Source of the DNA: Phaseolus vulgaris
Lineage: Eukaryota > Streptophyta > Magnoliopsida > Fabales > Fabaceae
Length of the DNA: 64,000 nt
Direction of reading: 5' to 3'
Assembly: GCF_000499845.2 (NCBI RefSeq)
Contig: NC_023756.2
Span: 34,246,763-34,310,762, forward strand
The notes below the pieces were generated by a model that did no database searches, was not told the DNA's origin, and was given only the letters and a program-made list of their open reading frames with translations. The position numbers and the translations under genes were made by a program. Below are positions 59,336 to 64,000 of this stretch, one piece after another (positions within the stretch are counted from its first letter, which is position 1; each line of letters starts with the position of its first letter).

Positions 59336-61440
59336 ATTTTTTTAAAAATAAATTATAAATAAATTTTTTCAAATTCACAAAAAAATAATTACATAAAGAA
59401 TCATTCTTCTTGTTACACAATATTTTCATTCTCCCCCTCAATTGTTTAACTCATTCCATATTCATCAAATTCACTCAAAGAAGATACTTTTTTTTCTCAT
59501 CACAATTTCGGCTACTCACATCTCTCTCTCTATATATATAAATAGATATATTATTCTTGTTGTGGTTCTCTTTAAACAATGTATTGCATTCCAAAAAAAA
59601 TGTAAAGATCAATCTTATTGAACTAATGATTTCTAAGGTAGACATTTTTTAATTTATGTTTTTATAATATTTTTATTTGTTGTTTATTTTTTGTCACACA
59701 ATAATATTTATCAATTTCAATCATATAAACCTTTGATCTATCCATTAACCCTAATAAATTTATCTCTTTTTTTTTATTCCTAGTTTGGTTTCATTTGAAA
59801 TATTTTTCTTCTTTTACTATATATAATTTTTCATCTTCTCTTTTAACAATTTATGTCGTTCAGTCAAGTTCACTCAACTCATCAAGTTCACTCAACTCAT
59901 GAGGAATTTTCCCTTTGAATTTTGTTTTTTAAAAAATAAAAGATGTCATGATTATAAAGAAAATTCAATTGTATATAATTGTTATTTAATATCTTGCTTT
60001 TTCTGTTTTGATGTTTAAACAATACGAAAGCATATATAAATTCAAGTACAAGTATACATGACAACACTTCAAAAAAATCTTTTAATAACAACTAATTTTA
60101 GAAATTAAAAAGATTTTTGTCACTATAGTGACTAAGTTATATAAAATAAAAAATTATGAGTTTTCAAAAGTTCGAAACTAATTTAGAATACAGAAGTTAA
60201 TAACTAAAACCTTAATAGTTAATGTTGGATACCAATTTATAAATTATTTTATCAATTTTTATAAATAATAAAAATTATTTTAGATACCAATAATTTAATT
60301 TATAAAAAATATCTAACTTACTTCGTATAATGACTAATTATTATTTTTTATCTAAATTAGTTGTTATTAAATGATTTTCTTATAGTGTGACTAGAAAAAT
60401 ATTTTACCAATAAATTTCTTTTTTTAAAAAAAAATATAAACATTTATTTCTCATGAATAGCTAGGTATATGTTTATTGTCATTCTTTCAAATTTATTGCC
60501 TTTGCTATTAAATAATTGTACCATTTTGTCAATACAATATAATATAAAGTTTTCTTAAAAAAGTGATAAAATACATGTTATTAGAATCCACACTTAAAAG
60601 GATACTTTCGGTAACTTTGTAGGAGTAATAAATTAAAATTGAATTTTTTTTTCAAGTTTTCATGAGTGATATCTATTTTTCTAGATGTTTTATTTCAATG
60701 GTATAAATAGTTAAAAAAATATTTTCTCCAAAAGTCTACATTATAAAGTCTCTTTTATCATTTCCAATCTTTTGTTGTGTTAGCATTTCTAGCTTTTCTA
60801 AAACTTCCAATAGTAATTTACATATTTTTTCAATTATACTCTAATTAAGTCTATATTTCATAATAAATTATTAATATCTTTGATTTTTACAAGAGCTTTT
60901 ATTGGGAAGTAATGAATACTATATATCTCTAACAAAAATTTGCATTAAAATAAACACTATCTAATAAAAAAATATAAAAAATATCATGTTACACACTAGA
61001 ACATTTACTTTTATTAGTTACATTTATTAAAAATATTGCTATAGATAAATTTTATACACTACAGTAACATTTCTTTAATAAATGTTACTATAAGTAATAT
61101 CAATAGCAATATTATAATTTTTTTCAAATAAATGTCACTATAAATGAAATTAATTTATTGTATGATATAATTTTAATAAAAGGTTATTAAACATTAAAGA
61201 TAAATATTTCTTAAAAATATAACATTATTGATTTTTTAGCAATATTAATTTTAGAATTATTTATATTAATAATAAATAAGAATACTTTATCTTAATTTTA
61301 TAAAAATTAAACATTTTAATCTCTATGAAGAAACTTTGAACAAGCAAAATACTAAGAAAACCTAGGTGTTGAAAAGGCAGCAAGTAGTTGAGAATAATAA
61401 TGTGACCATAGGACACGTTATAGCAAAAGAAAAAACCATA
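59336..61440. other. AT-rich intergenic
   Basis: Very AT-rich with microsatellites (CT then TA, 59521-59542). It contains a small CACTA-like MITE (listed separately). A stretch near 61003 begins ACACTAGAACATTTAC and may be another such tip, but no second end was found. Confidence 0.45.
60065..60387. mobile_element. Small CACTA-like MITE
   Basis: The left end reads CACTTCAAAAAAATCTTTTA and the complement of the right end CACTATAAGAAAATCATTTA; both continue with ATAACAACTAATTT. Inverted termini of about 35 bp. The element is 323 bp and AT-rich with no gene. No clear 3-bp target duplication. Confidence 0.65.
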
Positions 61441-61479
61441 GCACACGTTAAACTTTTGAAGTCTTTATTCCATAATAAC

Positions 61480-61647
61480 TTGACTCATAAAGGGAACATA
61501 ATTTAGTGGATCTGGGTCCTTTAAGTCTCTGTTTCTTTGAGTCTATTGACTATGACTTAGGAGGGACATGAAATAATTAAAGAAGATGGTGTGGTTGAGT
61601 TAATATTTGGAGGGATTGGTAAGGTGAGAAAAGTTCTCTTATTGACT
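61480..61647 (+). promoter_or_regulatory. Cluster of W-box-like sites upstream of the chitinase
   Basis: TTGACT occurs at 61480-61485, 61546-61551 and 61642-61647. The W-box TTGAC(C/T) is the target of WRKY factors that drive defence genes, which fits a chitinase. Regulation is inferred; short sites occur by chance. Confidence 0.45.
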
Positions 61648-61910
61648 ATACTTTCTGCATGTTGAAAGTGAGCTGGTTCTTGCAAGTTTAACAAATAATT
61701 TTTCTCTCAATCTGTTATTCATCCCTGTTTATAATTTTTTTATATTATCGATTATCAATAATTACAAAAAAAATCATTAAAGTTTCTTCCTTGTTATCTG
61801 ATTATTTTTAATAAATTTGAATTAATTACAAAAATATTAAAAGAATGCTCTAGGAAACTTTGAAGAGTTTTCAGGTCCCCAACATTTATGTTCACACACC
61901 TTCAAGCAGC

Positions 61911-61916
61911 TATAAG
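61911..61916 (+). promoter_or_regulatory. TATA box of the chitinase gene
   Basis: TATAAG in GCAGCTATAAGTAGC, 85 bp before the ATG, which predicts a leader of about 50 bases. Confidence 0.65.
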
Positions 61917-61992
61917 TAGCTACCATCTCTTGCACCTTAAACCAAACCAAACCAAGAAGCTAACACACAGAAACAAACACATAAAGCCCTAG

Positions 61993-63576
<1,584 letters not shown>

Positions 63577-63790
63577 TTAGTTAATACTCAAACACTGCTT
63601 AAATAATTAATAGTCACCACTTAGTGTGCTGTGAACTCAATATACCATTGTTGTAAAACTTGGCTTACAAGTTACAATATAATCACTCAGTAATAAAAAG
63701 TTCATTTCTGAAGTGTCATTTTCAACCTTTCTTACGTATAGAAGATTGTGTGCTTCTTGTAGAGAAATTCTTGTTGTATTTATTATTCTA

Positions 63791-64000
63791 CTAGTTTTCT
63801 AACCCATGCTAATACGGGACAAATGTGTTGTTAAAGGTTTACAATGTTTTTATTTTATTCAAAACATTTATAAATTATATGAGAATTTATGTTCAATGTT
63901 TTAAAAGAGAGTTTATTTTTATCAAAGCTTTCCTTCTAAGTAGTATTACTATCAAGACATGAAATTTCAACTGGTTGTCACTTCAAGTTCCATCTATCAT
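63791..64000 (-). mobile_element. Helitron 3' terminus, continuing past the window
   Basis: On the minus strand the end reads CCCGTATTAGCATGGG, a short hairpin (one G-T pair), then TTAGAAAA and the terminal CTAG (63794-63791), followed by T. This is the canonical plant Helitron 3' end. The element extends to the right beyond 64000. Confidence 0.65.

Overview
This is plant nuclear DNA, most likely from a legume (inference from the style of the genes and repeats, not proven by any one feature). It is AT-rich, its host genes have introns, and about two thirds of it is transposable-element sequence, much of it nested. Only two host genes look intact: a two-exon gene for a small, probably chloroplast-targeted protein (45723-47720, +) and a two-exon class III (GH18) secreted chitinase (61996-63576, +). 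A third host gene, an ABCC (MRP)-type transporter, survives only as a broken 3' part (about 41812-44640, +).

Layout. 1-367: one end of a CACTA element inserted in the LTR of a decayed Copia element (371-4829). 5100-5556: a small Mutator-like element with a 9-bp target duplication. 6540-20840: a Russian-doll stack. An AT-rich element whose ends form an inverted repeat was entered by a Helitron (6785-9569) and by a 10.3-kb Ty3/gypsy element, Gypsy-1 (10208-20490, coding on the minus strand), which itself carries a fragment of another LTR element. 20840-25212 is mostly non-coding, with a relic of an En/Spm-type transposase. 25218-37157: an 11.9-kb, fairly young Gypsy-2 (minus strand) with 887-bp LTRs. 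38095-39160: a 1.06-kb near-palindrome. 39160-41790: a truncated chromovirus-like gypsy next to the ABCC pseudogene. 49700-55000: a DNA-transposon relic with a plant-mobile-domain fragment, split by a Copia element that has lost its reverse transcriptase (50554-54023). 55085-59335: two LINE fragments head to head, one interrupted by a CACTA element (57382-58374). 63791 to the end: the 3' terminus of a second Helitron, on the minus strand.

The most notable feature is shared by Gypsy-1 and Gypsy-2. Besides gag-pro-pol, both carry a long spliced gene on the opposite strand, between the integrase end and the 3' LTR. Both copies have an intron in the same phase at an equivalent place, a similar C-terminus, and a tandem-repeat block between the antisense gene and integrase. 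Extra antisense ORFs are known in the Tat lineage of Ty3/gypsy elements, but their function is not. Here both copies are broken. The two gypsy elements also share an 18-nt primer-binding site and integrase and RNase H types, so they are relatives with diverged LTRs.

No tRNA, rRNA, CRISPR array or bacterial-type operon was seen.
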